Below, piece by piece: positions 1 to 6,840 of a stretch of 14,743 nt of DNA (within the stretch, counting starts at the first letter, position 1; every line of letters starts with the position of its first letter). The translations under genes were made by a program, and so were the position numbers. The DNA comes from Balneolales bacterium. GTDB lineage: Bacteria > Bacteroidota > Rhodothermia > Balneolales > Natronogracilivirgulaceae. The notes beneath the pieces were generated by a model that was given only the letters and a program-made list of their open reading frames with translations, was not told where the DNA came from and did not search any database. The stretch is from the NCBI GenBank assembly GCA_007116685.1, contig SKIC01000071.1, forward strand, positions 1 to 14,743. Direction: 5' to 3'.

Positions 1-347
1 CGGGCATCACCCACAGTCGCTTGCTTATGTAGCGTAACAGGGTCAACAATCATCCCGGATTCACTGCGCTTTACAAGGCGTACTTGCTCAGCTTGTTCAG
101 CCACACTCATATTTTTATGAAGCATGGCAATGCCACCCTCTCTCGCCAAGGCAATGGCTAATCGATACTCACTTACGGTATCCATCGCCGCACTAACAAT
201 AGGTACATTTAATTTCAGCTTTTTGGTGAGATTGATAGAAACGTCAACATCACGTGGCAAAACTTGGGAATGAGCCGGAACGAGCAGAACATCATCGTAT
301 GTGAGACCGTCTCTGGAAATGCGTTCAAATACCTTGGGTGAAATCAT
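1..347 (-). CDS. guaB: IMP dehydrogenase, N-terminal part (cut by window edge)
   Basis: Inosine-5'-monophosphate dehydrogenase converts IMP to XMP with NAD+, the committed step of guanine nucleotide synthesis in the cytoplasm. The minus strand reads 115 codons from the ATG at 347 to the window edge without a stop. Visible IMPDH signatures are GLTYDDVLLVP (residues 14-24), PIVSAAMDTVSE (49-60) and GGIAMLHKNMS (71-81). The readable part ends where the CBS insert is expected to begin (from about residue 100). The catalytic Cys loop lies outside the window. There is no Shine-Dalgarno. The 148 bp to the divergent gene at 496 must hold its promoter; on the minus strand TATGTTTG (407 to 400) fits the Bacteroidota -7 consensus TAnnTTTG, but I found no matching -33 box, so that site is weak. 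Identity is very secure. Confidence 0.95.
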   Translation of the reverse strand, partial: MISPKVFERISRDGLTYDDVLLVPAHSQVLPRDVDVSINLTKKLKLNVPIVSAAMDTVSEYRLAIALAREGGIAMLHKNMSVAEQAEQVRLVKRSESGMIVDPVTLHKQATVGDA

Positions 348-495
348 GAAAGATTATTTTGAGTGCCGGTTAAGATTTGCACGGAAAGGTAACCAAAATC
401 AAACATAAATTCGCCCGGGATTATCGATGTTGATGTAAAAACTGATTATGAGCCGACCCAAAAAGATATTTCAGGATTTACTACCTTAGTGTGCA

Positions 496-1458
496 ATGAT
501 AAAAGTAACTCATATTAGGCAAGCGACAACGGATGAATGGAAATCTGCATGGGATTTCTGTTCCTATTCCTGTTTTTCTCACTCCCCTGCCTGGGTTGAT
601 TTATGGTCTTCTTATTATCAAGGGAAAATCAACGCAGATTGCCAATTAATCACCTTTAATGATGACAAAACCGGAGTTTTCATTCTCACAAAAAAGAGCT
701 TCGGTAAGGGTCTAATTAATGTGCATGAATCATCAGTACAGCATGGATATGGGGGAATCATTTCTTCTGATTCACTCGAAAAATCACACTTCCGGGCTGC
801 TGAAAAGTACTTAATTACAAAATACCCGACACTTTTCTGGCGGATAAACCCATTTTCTCCTACTGATCTTACAGAACGGCAACATAGTTCTTTAGAGGAT
901 TTCACCTATGCTGTTGATTTAACATTGCCTTCGGGAGACATAGAGAGTCAATTCACAAAAAAGAAAATTGCCACAAAAGCCAGGGCTGGGAAGCGCAAAG
1001 GTTTGCGACTCTCCCCTCTACAAGAAGACGATATTAATCACTATCTGGCAATTTATAATGATGCCATCACGCGTTGGCAATCCGACGGAAAATCAGTACA
1101 CAGATATAGTGATGATTTATTTTTCGAGATGTTCTCTATAAAAGAGTGCGATTTCTGGGGAGTTTGGCTGGATGATGACTTAGTTTGTGCCGGACCTCTA
1201 CTGAAATCAAAAACCCATGTTGTTAGTTGGTTGGCCTTGGCAAAAACAGAGGCTTTGCCTTTAAAACCTTACGAATTTTTCTATTATCATTTGATTCATC
1301 ACTATAAAAAAGAGGGACTGCAATGGTTCGATTTCAACCCAAGTGGTGGAAACAGCGGAGTGGACAAATTTAAAGAACGCTTTGCGACCAATATTCTTCC
1401 CTGTCCGGTTATTCAGAAGCGCTCTTTACTTTATCGAGGCCTAACCTTATTTAAATGA
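496..1458 (+). CDS. FemAB/GNAT-like acyl- or aminoacyl-transferase
   Basis: A 320-residue protein with no signal peptide or membrane helix, so probably cytoplasmic. It resembles the FemAB-like branch of the GNAT fold. FemAB proteins proper transfer amino acids from aminoacyl-tRNA to lipid II; relatives in glycan clusters modify sugars or lipids. Visible signs are a basic stretch KKKIATKARAGKRKGL (155-170), typical of the segment before the second GNAT domain, then an ITRW segment near 191-194, and the C-terminal motif FDFNPSGGNSGVDKFKERF (278-296), which closely follows the family's conserved end. It is the first gene of a three-gene operon: its TGA overlaps the next ATG (ATGA at 1455-1458), so translation is probably coupled. 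That coupling to two glycosyltransferases suggests it decorates the sugar or lipid they build. The ATG at 496 has no clear ribosome-binding site. The acyl donor and substrate cannot be told from sequence; a plain N-acetyltransferase is the main alternative. Confidence 0.75.
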   Translation: MIKVTHIRQATTDEWKSAWDFCSYSCFSHSPAWVDLWSSYYQGKINADCQLITFNDDKTGVFILTKKSFGKGLINVHESSVQHGYGGIISSDSLEKSHFRAAEKYLITKYPTLFWRINPFSPTDLTERQHSSLEDFTYAVDLTLPSGDIESQFTKKKIATKARAGKRKGLRLSPLQEDDINHYLAIYNDAITRWQSDGKSVHRYSDDLFFEMFSIKECDFWGVWLDDDLVCAGPLLKSKTHVVSWLALAKTEALPLKPYEFFYYHLIHHYKKEGLQWFDFNPSGGNSGVDKFKERFATNILPCPVIQKRSLLYRGLTLFK

Positions 1459-2597
1459 TGAATCAGATATCAGTATTACATTCCTATTCCCATTGGTTGC
1501 CAATTACTATGAATTGGCTGCATAATCAAATTAAAAACCTCGACGAAGATATATCTTCAGTCGTGTTCTGTGATGTAAGCGAAAATGAAAAAGCATTTCC
1601 TGTATCAAAACTTATATGCCTGAATGAAAATCATTCTGTTTTAATCAATAAGATTATTCGCAAAAGTGGCTTAGGAAAGTGGAATTTTCCGCTCCTTCAT
1701 GCAATCCGCGAGGAAGATGTTACGATAGTGCATTCTCATTTTGGGCATACCGGGTGGGAAAATATGTTTGCAGTAAAAAAGGAAAACGCACGCCATGTCG
1801 TAACCTTCTATGGTGCCGATGTGAATTATTTGCCTCAAAATAATTCTAAATGGTATTCACGATATGCGACTCTCTTTGAAAACGTTGATTTGGTTCTGGC
1901 AGAAGGTCCATTCATGCGAGAGAGTTTAATTGCTCTTGGGTGTCCGTCTAAAAAAGCCGTAATTCAGCATTTGGGCGTTGAAGTGGAAAAAATTCCATTT
2001 CAGCCATTCACTTCCAGTCCGAATGAACCATTGCGAGTTTTAATTGCCGCATCTTTCAGAGAAAAGAAAGGAATTCCCTACGCATTGGAAGCTCTGATTA
2101 AATGTATGGAAATCCCGATGGAGGTTACCATTATTGGAGGCGCAAGCAAGGACAGAAATAGTCAGGCCGAAGAACAAAAAATTCAGGCACTAGCTGGCAA
2201 ATTGGGAGATAAGGTTACTTTTTCCGGATTTGTCTCCTACCAGGAGTTACAAAAGCAGATGTTAGAGCATCACATATTTTTGTCGCCATCGGTAACTGCT
2301 TCTGATGGCGATTCTGAAGGCGGCTCACCTTTAGGAATCACCGAGGCATGTGCTTCCGGCTTGTTTGTTATTTCAACGGATCATTGTGATATCCCAAATG
2401 TTGTTATACACAATGAAACAGGTTTATTGGCACCAGAACGCGATAGTGATACATTAGCAGAGCATATTCGCTGGTTTGTTGAGCATCCTGAGAAAGTGCA
2501 GCAAATGCTCCAGGCATCCCGAAAGCATATAGAAGAAAATTTTAATGCTAAGCGGCAAGGAAAAAAACTCTCGCAAATCTATCGCTCACTAATATAA
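1455..2597 (+). CDS. Glycosyltransferase family 4 (GT-B, retaining)
   Basis: A 380-residue GT4-type glycosyltransferase, expected to transfer a sugar from a nucleotide-sugar donor to a glycan or lipid acceptor at the cytoplasmic face of the inner membrane. The N-terminal Rossmann domain holds HSHFGHTG (93-100) and TFYGADV (117-123), both typical of this family. The C-terminal donor-binding domain starts near LRVLIAASFREKKG (193-206) and carries SDGDSEGGSPLGITEACASG (283-302), the acidic nucleotide-sugar motif. The two glutamates E288 and E297 are separated by eight residues instead of the classical seven (EX7E), a variant I also recall from other polysaccharide GT4 enzymes. Its start overlaps the stop of the FemAB-like gene, and the next gene follows after 6 bp, so the three are one operon. 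A second in-frame ATG at 1458 is an equally possible start. Family is secure; sugar and linkage are unknown. Confidence 0.9.
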   Translation: MMNQISVLHSYSHWLPITMNWLHNQIKNLDEDISSVVFCDVSENEKAFPVSKLICLNENHSVLINKIIRKSGLGKWNFPLLHAIREEDVTIVHSHFGHTGWENMFAVKKENARHVVTFYGADVNYLPQNNSKWYSRYATLFENVDLVLAEGPFMRESLIALGCPSKKAVIQHLGVEVEKIPFQPFTSSPNEPLRVLIAASFREKKGIPYALEALIKCMEIPMEVTIIGGASKDRNSQAEEQKIQALAGKLGDKVTFSGFVSYQELQKQMLEHHIFLSPSVTASDGDSEGGSPLGITEACASGLFVISTDHCDIPNVVIHNETGLLAPERDSDTLAEHIRWFVEHPEKVQQMLQASRKHIEENFNAKRQGKKLSQIYRSLI

Positions 2598-2603
2598 TCT
2601 GAT

Positions 2604-3521
2604 ATGTCAGGTAAAATTGATGTCATAATCCCTACCTACAATAATTTTGAAAATCTGAAGCGATGTTTGCACAGTTTCAAAAATCAATCTTTTCAAAATT
2701 TCAGAATATTAGTGTGTGTGGATGGCTCCACTGATGAAACGCTCAAATGGTTGCAAGAATCTAGTTTTTCATTCGAACACAAAGTTCTGCAACATCCTAA
2801 TGAAGAGAACAAAGGGCGAAATGCCACAAGAAACCTGGCTCTTCCCTATCTGGCTGCCAAATTCCTAGTTTTTCTGGATTCTGATATGTGGGTAGATCGC
2901 CATTTTTTGAGCAATCATCTATCTTTGATTGCTGATGGCAATACCGTTTCGGTTGGGAAAGTATCTTATATAAACAGAGACACCAACCTTTGGGCTTCTT
3001 ATTTAGAAACACGCGGTGCAGGAAGGTATGCTCATGGTGATACCCTTCCTTACATTAATTTTGTCACTGGAAATTCCGGTTTACCTACTGCAATATTCAA
3101 ACAACTAGCCGGCCAAGATGCCACAATGAAAACGTACGGAGGCGGCGATACGGAATTTGCTATTCGACTGAAAAAAGAAGTGAATATTAAGCTTCGATAT
3201 AATGAACTCGCTTTTTCTGAATCTGAGATGGATAAAAGTTTGGCATTTGCTATTCAACAGATGGAAGAATTCGGAGAAATTAATCTGCCCTATATTCTAA
3301 AGAAACATCCTGAGCACCACGATTTATTCAGGATGAATATAATTCTCAGTAATACTACCGAGGGCAAAAAGTTACGAAGATTACTTTCGCTGCCTCCCAA
3401 AAAACTTCCCGAAGCTTTACTAAATAAAATGCCGGAAGATCTAAGAAATCAAACTATCGCATGGTTAGCGGGTAAAGCAATTCTGAGAGGTTTAAAAAAA
3501 TCAGGATACCCGGTTCCTTAA
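2604..3521 (+). CDS. Glycosyltransferase family 2 (GT-A)
   Basis: A 305-residue soluble GT-A enzyme of the GT2 superfamily. Visible in order: the N-terminal strand and loop VIIPTYNN (7-14), the nucleotide-binding CVDGSTDET (38-46), the metal-binding DxD as LDSDMW (91-96), an acceptor-side loop TGNSGLPTAIF (155-165), and GGGDTEFAIRL (179-189), which matches the catalytic-base ED-type loop of inverting GT2 enzymes that resemble galactosyltransferase C-terminal domains. The last 70 residues are basic and carry no membrane helix, so it is probably a peripheral enzyme that works with the GT4 enzyme encoded just upstream. It is the last gene of the operon. Its TAA (3519-3521) overlaps the TAA of the convergent sigma gene, leaving no room for a terminator between them. 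Family is secure; substrate is unknown. Confidence 0.9.
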   Translation: MSGKIDVIIPTYNNFENLKRCLHSFKNQSFQNFRILVCVDGSTDETLKWLQESSFSFEHKVLQHPNEENKGRNATRNLALPYLAAKFLVFLDSDMWVDRHFLSNHLSLIADGNTVSVGKVSYINRDTNLWASYLETRGAGRYAHGDTLPYINFVTGNSGLPTAIFKQLAGQDATMKTYGGGDTEFAIRLKKEVNIKLRYNELAFSESEMDKSLAFAIQQMEEFGEINLPYILKKHPEHHDLFRMNIILSNTTEGKKLRRLLSLPPKKLPEALLNKMPEDLRNQTIAWLAGKAILRGLKKSGYPVP

Positions 3522-4141
3522 AACATGTGGCGCTTATTTTTCAGCTCTTTATATAGCAATTCACGGGCGCGAAATAAATGTGCTTTTACGGTACCTAGTG
3601 GTAAGTCAAGTAAATCAGATATCTCCTGATAACTTTTCTCTTCCACGTGCCGCATGGTAATCACTTGCTTGTACTTATCAGGCAAGTTTTCAATCGCATC
3701 TCTGATGATATTATGACGCTGTTTTCGGATAACGTATAAATCAGTCTCAGAATCCTGATCCGGCAATTCGATGTGTATCTCCCCATCTTTTCCATCTACC
3801 GGTTGATCTATGGAATAGGTTTGCAATTTCTTTTTGCGGAGGTAATCAATACTGTGGTTAGTCGCAATTCGATAAAGCCAAGTAGAAAAAGCATACTCTG
3901 GGTTGTAGGAATTGAGATTATCAAAGGCTTTCATAAATACTTCCTGAATTAAGTCTTCGATGATATCACGGTTTCTCACCAATTTCAGAATATGAAAATA
4001 CATGGCCCGCTCGTATTTACTCACCAGCTCTTTATAAGCAGAAGATTCGCCATCTAAAGCCTTACCGATGAGCAACAAATCTTCTTTGCTGTTCGCCGAT
4101 TTTTCTTTAGCTGGTTCGTGTTTTGACGGGGTTTGAGACAT
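3518..4141 (-). CDS. ECF-type RNA polymerase sigma factor
   Basis: A 207-residue sigma-70 family protein with the two-domain ECF layout. A charged, probably disordered N-terminal tail of about 20 residues is followed by region 2 (about 38-104), including the core-binding DLIQEVFMKAFDNL (63-76) and the -10 recognition helix TWLYRIATNHSIDYLRKKK (87-105). A polar linker (about 106-140) leads to region 4 (about 143-196), where YQEISDLLDLPLGTVKAHLF (171-190) is the -35 recognition helix-turn-helix. ECF factors direct RNA polymerase to a small regulon, usually for envelope or stress responses, and are normally held by an anti-sigma encoded next door. Here the neighbours are a glycosyltransferase (convergent) and rsgA (divergent), so no anti-sigma gene is adjacent. 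There is no Shine-Dalgarno before the ATG at 4141. Class is secure; trigger and targets are unknown. Confidence 0.93.
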   Translation of the reverse strand: MSQTPSKHEPAKEKSANSKEDLLLIGKALDGESSAYKELVSKYERAMYFHILKLVRNRDIIEDLIQEVFMKAFDNLNSYNPEYAFSTWLYRIATNHSIDYLRKKKLQTYSIDQPVDGKDGEIHIELPDQDSETDLYVIRKQRHNIIRDAIENLPDKYKQVITMRHVEEKSYQEISDLLDLPLGTVKAHLFRARELLYKELKNKRHMF

Positions 4142-4222
4142 GTATTTAATCGATACTTTTCTTCAGAAATAGCCTAAATGGCGATTTTTCCAACAGATAT
4201 TTAATTCTTAGTACAATCCGAT

Positions 4223-4271
4223 AAAATTGATAATTTTCCGTTGTCTTGCAATTAAAATTCATTGAATTTTA
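4223..4271. promoter_or_regulatory. Paired AT-rich palindromes between sigma gene and rsgA
   Basis: Two related inverted repeats lie in the 172-bp divergent region. The first is AAAATT-GAT-AATTTT (4223-4237). The second is the perfect 19-bp palindrome TAAAATTCATTGAATTTTA (4253-4271). Both share AAAATT and AATTTT half-sites, and their centres (4230 and 4262) are 32 bp apart, close to three helical turns. This is what a pair of operator sites for a dimeric regulator would look like. The region is AT-rich, so chance is a real alternative, and no protein can be named. Confidence 0.4.
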
Positions 4272-4313
4272 CGGGAAGCAAAAAACTGTAATCTCCACCT
4301 ACAAATATAATTC

Positions 4314-5231
4314 GTGCAACATACAGGAAGAGTTGAAAAATCTACAGGTAGCTGGTATTTGGTTCGCTATGGCGAAGAACAAATAACCTGCCGCCTTCGG
4401 GGAAAAATGCGGCTATTGGATGAAAACTCAATTCCTGTTACGAATCCTGTTGCTGTTGGAGATTTTGTTGAATTCGAAATAAATGAAGATGGTACGGGAA
4501 GCATCTTTGAAGTTAAAGAACGCAAAAATGCCATTTTGCGCCAAGCCACTCACGGCAGACGTGGCATACAAATTCTAGCAGCTAATGTTGATTATGGAAT
4601 CGCAGTTCAATCTGTGCGTCAGCCCGCTTTAAAGGAAGGATTTATAGACCGGTTTCTGGTTGCATGTGAAGCTTATGATGTAAATCCGGTTATTCTGATT
4701 AACAAAATGGATTTGGCAAAAACTAAAGACCTTGATAAAGTGCAGGAACTTAAAGACCTGTATGAAAAACTTGGGTATCCTATTATAACAGGTTCTATAG
4801 ATGATTCTGAATTCCAGGCTTCAATCAAAACGCTGCTAAAAGACGCTACTTCTGTTTTCATTGGACCATCTGGAGTTGGAAAATCCAGTTTGTTAAATGC
4901 TCTGGATCCTGATATCAGCCAGAAAACGGGCGAAATTTCGACTTTTTCAAATAAAGGTAAACACACTACCACCTATGCAGAGTTATTTCGATTGTCGTTT
5001 GGTGGATATATCGTTGATACGCCCGGAATTCGGGAATTTGGACTGGTGGGTTTTAAAGCGGAGGAAATCGGGCATTTCTTTCCTGAAATCAGCACAGTAC
5101 TAGGTAATTGCAAGTTTTATAACTGCACGCATCATCATGAGCCGGGATGCGCTGTTAAAGAAGCCGTTGAAAATGAAGAGATTTCTGAGCGACGTTTCAA
5201 ATCTTATCTGAACATGCTTGATACGGTCTGA
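4314..5231 (+). CDS. rsgA: Ribosome small-subunit biogenesis GTPase RsgA
   Basis: A 305-residue circularly permuted GTPase that binds the maturing 30S subunit and checks the decoding centre late in assembly. An N-terminal OB fold (about 1-75, opening with GRVEKSTGSWYLV) is followed by the permuted G domain: G4 NKMD (130-133), then G1 GPSGVGKSS (184-192), the switch I segment GKHTTT (215-220) and G3 DTPG (235-238). The C-terminal zinc site is complete, C266, C271, H273 and C279, with the same spacing as in E. coli RsgA. The start is GTG at 4314: an in-frame TAA lies at 4308-4310 and the next Met is residue 32, which would remove half of the OB fold. There is no Shine-Dalgarno; the upstream bases are A/T-rich. 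It is divergent from the sigma gene. Length and motifs are all normal. Confidence 0.97.
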   Translation: MQHTGRVEKSTGSWYLVRYGEEQITCRLRGKMRLLDENSIPVTNPVAVGDFVEFEINEDGTGSIFEVKERKNAILRQATHGRRGIQILAANVDYGIAVQSVRQPALKEGFIDRFLVACEAYDVNPVILINKMDLAKTKDLDKVQELKDLYEKLGYPIITGSIDDSEFQASIKTLLKDATSVFIGPSGVGKSSLLNALDPDISQKTGEISTFSNKGKHTTTYAELFRLSFGGYIVDTPGIREFGLVGFKAEEIGHFFPEISTVLGNCKFYNCTHHHEPGCAVKEAVENEEISERRFKSYLNMLDTV

Positions 5232-5250
5232 TTTTTAAACGGGAACATTT

Positions 5251-5279
5251 TTTACATACTGAAATTTACATTGTGTAAT
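5251..5279 (+). promoter_or_regulatory. Candidate sigma-70-like promoter for the outer-membrane protein
   Basis: TTTACA (5251-5256) and TGTAAT (5274-5279) are separated by exactly 17 bp, and each differs from the canonical -35 and -10 hexamers by one base. Transcription would begin near 5286 and give a leader of about 50 nt before the ATG at 5337. This lets the barrel gene be expressed independently of rsgA. It is a pattern match only; many Bacteroidota promoters use different boxes. Confidence 0.45.
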
Positions 5280-5326
5280 ATTCTTAGGCTTACCCTATTT
5301 TCTAACTTTAAGAAACAATCATTTTT

Positions 5327-5332
5327 GGAGGA
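5327..5332 (+). promoter_or_regulatory. Strong Shine-Dalgarno that sets the start at 5337
   Basis: GGAGGA ends 4 bp before the ATG at 5337, in the context TTTTTGGAGGATTGCATG. It decides the start of the outer-membrane protein, since the longer reading from TTG at 5271 would put 22 non-signal residues in front of a clean signal peptide. None of the other starts in this window has a comparable site. Confidence 0.85.
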
Positions 5333-5336
5333 TTGC

Positions 5337-6467
5337 ATGAATCGAATTTTTACAAAAATCAGAAACTTTTCTGCTGTTGCAGCTGGTGCAGCTATTATGA
5401 GCTTAGGACTGGCTCCCATTGCTCAAGCGCAGTTAGGAGATGCTGGTGCTATTCTACGAAGTAGTGCAGCTGACGCTAACTTAATTATGAAGGAATATCT
5501 TGATCCACTCGGTAATAGCTTTGGTGCTGGTATGAACACCGGTTGGAATTTCCAGGGAAGACCACACCGTACACTTGGTTTTAGTTTGGCAGTACGTGCG
5601 GGTTTTGCCATAGTACCGGATGCGGATTTACTTTTTGATTTAGCAGATTTGGGTTTATCTGATAACGTGAGATTGACTCCCGGTAATACCATTACCAGTA
5701 CTTTTGCAGGACCAAATAGTAATGCAAGCATTGACATCATGGCTAGAACTACTGTGAACGGCCAACAAATTGAATATGCCCTGGTGGAAAATGTTAGCAT
5801 GCCTGATGGTATCGATTTTGGCATGATTCCTACAGCAATGGTTCAGCTTAATGTCGGGCTTATTAAGGACACAGAGATTGGTATTCGATATGTACCAGCT
5901 TTTGAAGCCGGCGATTTGCCAGAACTCAGTTTGTTCGGTGTTAATGTAAAACATGGTTTAAACCAATGGATTCCAGGTGGTGGTTTGCTTCCTGTATCTA
6001 TCGCTCTTCAAGGTAGCTGGTCAACATTCGATCTATCAGCAGGCTTTGATGTACAACCATCTGTAAATGAAAACACTACTCAGGAAAGTATTAACCAATT
6101 CCCTGCATCTACCTGGGATGGTCAAAAAGTCGGGATTGACGCTACAGCATGGAACTTAAATGCGATTGTTGGTCGTAATTTGCCTTTCATTGGTGTTTAT
6201 GCCGGTTTAGGTATCGAAAGTTCTACATTTAATGTTGGAACTCCTGGTATGTACCCTATTCTTGTACCGGATCCAACAGCAGACAATCCGGAGCGTAACA
6301 GATTAGATGCGATTGATGGACCTATTGACGTTTCAATTGATGGTAAAAACTCAGTTCGTGCTTTGGTTGGTTTACACTTCAGCCTTGGTCCATTGAAAAT
6401 TATGGGCGAATATACTATGGCTGAATACTCTTCAATTAATGCCGGTATTGCTCTTTCTATCCGATAA
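5337..6467 (+). CDS. DUF6588-type outer-membrane beta-barrel protein
   Basis: A 376-residue exported protein. The Sec signal peptide has a basic start (MNRIFTKIRN), a hydrophobic core (about 11-28) and a likely cleavage after AQA (29-31). The mature part is rich in alternating polar and hydrophobic strands and glycines, and ends in an aliphatic-rich strand (IALSIR), as expected of a beta barrel in the outer membrane. The region after the signal, with ADANLIMKEYLDP, FGAGMNTGW and RPHRTLGFSLAVRAGFAIVP in order, matches my memory of DUF6588 proteins of Bacteroidota. Their function is not established; a transport or structural role is only a guess. It has its own promoter-like sequence, the best ribosome-binding site in the window and a strong terminator, all consistent with high, single-gene expression. 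Signal peptide and export are well supported; the family name is moderately sure. Confidence 0.8.
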   Translation: MNRIFTKIRNFSAVAAGAAIMSLGLAPIAQAQLGDAGAILRSSAADANLIMKEYLDPLGNSFGAGMNTGWNFQGRPHRTLGFSLAVRAGFAIVPDADLLFDLADLGLSDNVRLTPGNTITSTFAGPNSNASIDIMARTTVNGQQIEYALVENVSMPDGIDFGMIPTAMVQLNVGLIKDTEIGIRYVPAFEAGDLPELSLFGVNVKHGLNQWIPGGGLLPVSIALQGSWSTFDLSAGFDVQPSVNENTTQESINQFPASTWDGQKVGIDATAWNLNAIVGRNLPFIGVYAGLGIESSTFNVGTPGMYPILVPDPTADNPERNRLDAIDGPIDVSIDGKNSVRALVGLHFSLGPLKIMGEYTMAEYSSINAGIALSIR

Positions 6468-6526
6468 TATTTAAGATTATTATGGTGTTTCTATGTTGAA
6501 TTATTGAAGCAGCATCTCAAAATTCT

Positions 6527-6558
6527 AAAGCTCCTTTCTTCTGAGAGGAGCTTTTTTT
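6527..6558 (+). terminator. Intrinsic terminator after the outer-membrane protein gene
   Basis: AAAGCTCCT (6527-6535) pairs perfectly with AGGAGCTTT (6546-6554). Three more pairs, one of them G-T, extend the stem to 12 bp with a TTCT loop (6539-6542). The T run is 6552-6558. On the minus strand the hairpin is followed only by an interrupted T tract, so it would serve the convergent methyltransferase gene less well. Confidence 0.9.
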
Positions 6559-6587
6559 GTGGGGCAGAACTTGCCTCCTTTCAAATT

Positions 6588-6740
6588 AAATGATTTTATT
6601 TCGCGCCGGATTCTGTCTCAATCTCCGATTTATGTTTTTGCCGGCGCATTTTGGGGTGATGGGCTTTTTAACCCCGGGGTATCGCTGCGCTCAACCACGG
6701 GCTACCAATATTCCGCTCCTCCGGAGCTTGGATTGTAGCC
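6588..6740. repeat. Palindrome-rich interspersed element (MITE- or REP-like)
   Basis: Several nested inverted repeats are packed together: GCGCCGG (6603-6609) with CCGGCGC (6641-6647), CCCCGGGG (6672-6679), GGCTACCAAT (6700-6709) with ATTGTAGCC (6732-6740, one bulged base), and in the centre of that pair GCTCC (6715-6719) with GGAGC (6723-6727). The G+C content is clearly above that of the neighbouring genes. On the minus strand one frame reads KHKSEIETESGAK then stop (to 6596), a peptide string that I recall from spurious small proteins in Bacteroidota genomes, which suggests a repeated element. That recollection has not been searched. The edges are approximate. Confidence 0.5.
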
Positions 6741-6744
6741 AATG

Positions 6745-6787
6745 AAATGATTTGAAAACAATTTCCAACTTCACTATCAAATCATTT
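6745..6787. repeat. 11-bp perfect inverted repeat
   Basis: AAATGATTTGA (6745-6755) and TCAAATCATTT (6777-6787) form a perfect 11-bp inverted repeat around a 21-nt loop. It directly follows the palindrome-rich element and may be part of it. A related string, AAATGATTTT (6588-6597), stands at the element's other end, so the flanking sequences of the element resemble each other. Confidence 0.6.
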
Positions 6788-6840
6788 TTTCGCTATGAGT
6801 TTTCCGCCAACCAACCCGTTGCAAATGTGTTCTGTATTCA

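Noticed and set aside
4306..4311. TATAAT just before the rsgA GTG as its -10 box
   Set aside because: It ends 2 bp before the start codon, so transcription would begin inside the gene; no -35-like box lies 16-18 bp upstream. Probably just the A/T-rich sequence before the start.
5271..5336. Upstream TTG start (5271) giving a 398-residue form of the outer-membrane protein
   Set aside because: It adds 22 residues in front of a clean signal peptide and overlaps the candidate promoter, while ATG at 5337 has a strong Shine-Dalgarno.
5423..5954. Minus-strand frames opposite the outer-membrane protein gene
   Set aside because: They lie wholly within a gene with clear signal peptide and ribosome-binding site, and show no recognisable domain.
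6596..6649. 17-codon minus-strand reading frame ending KHKSEIETESGAK
   Set aside because: It is too short, has no start context, and lies inside a palindrome-rich repeat; it is more likely a by-product of the repeat.
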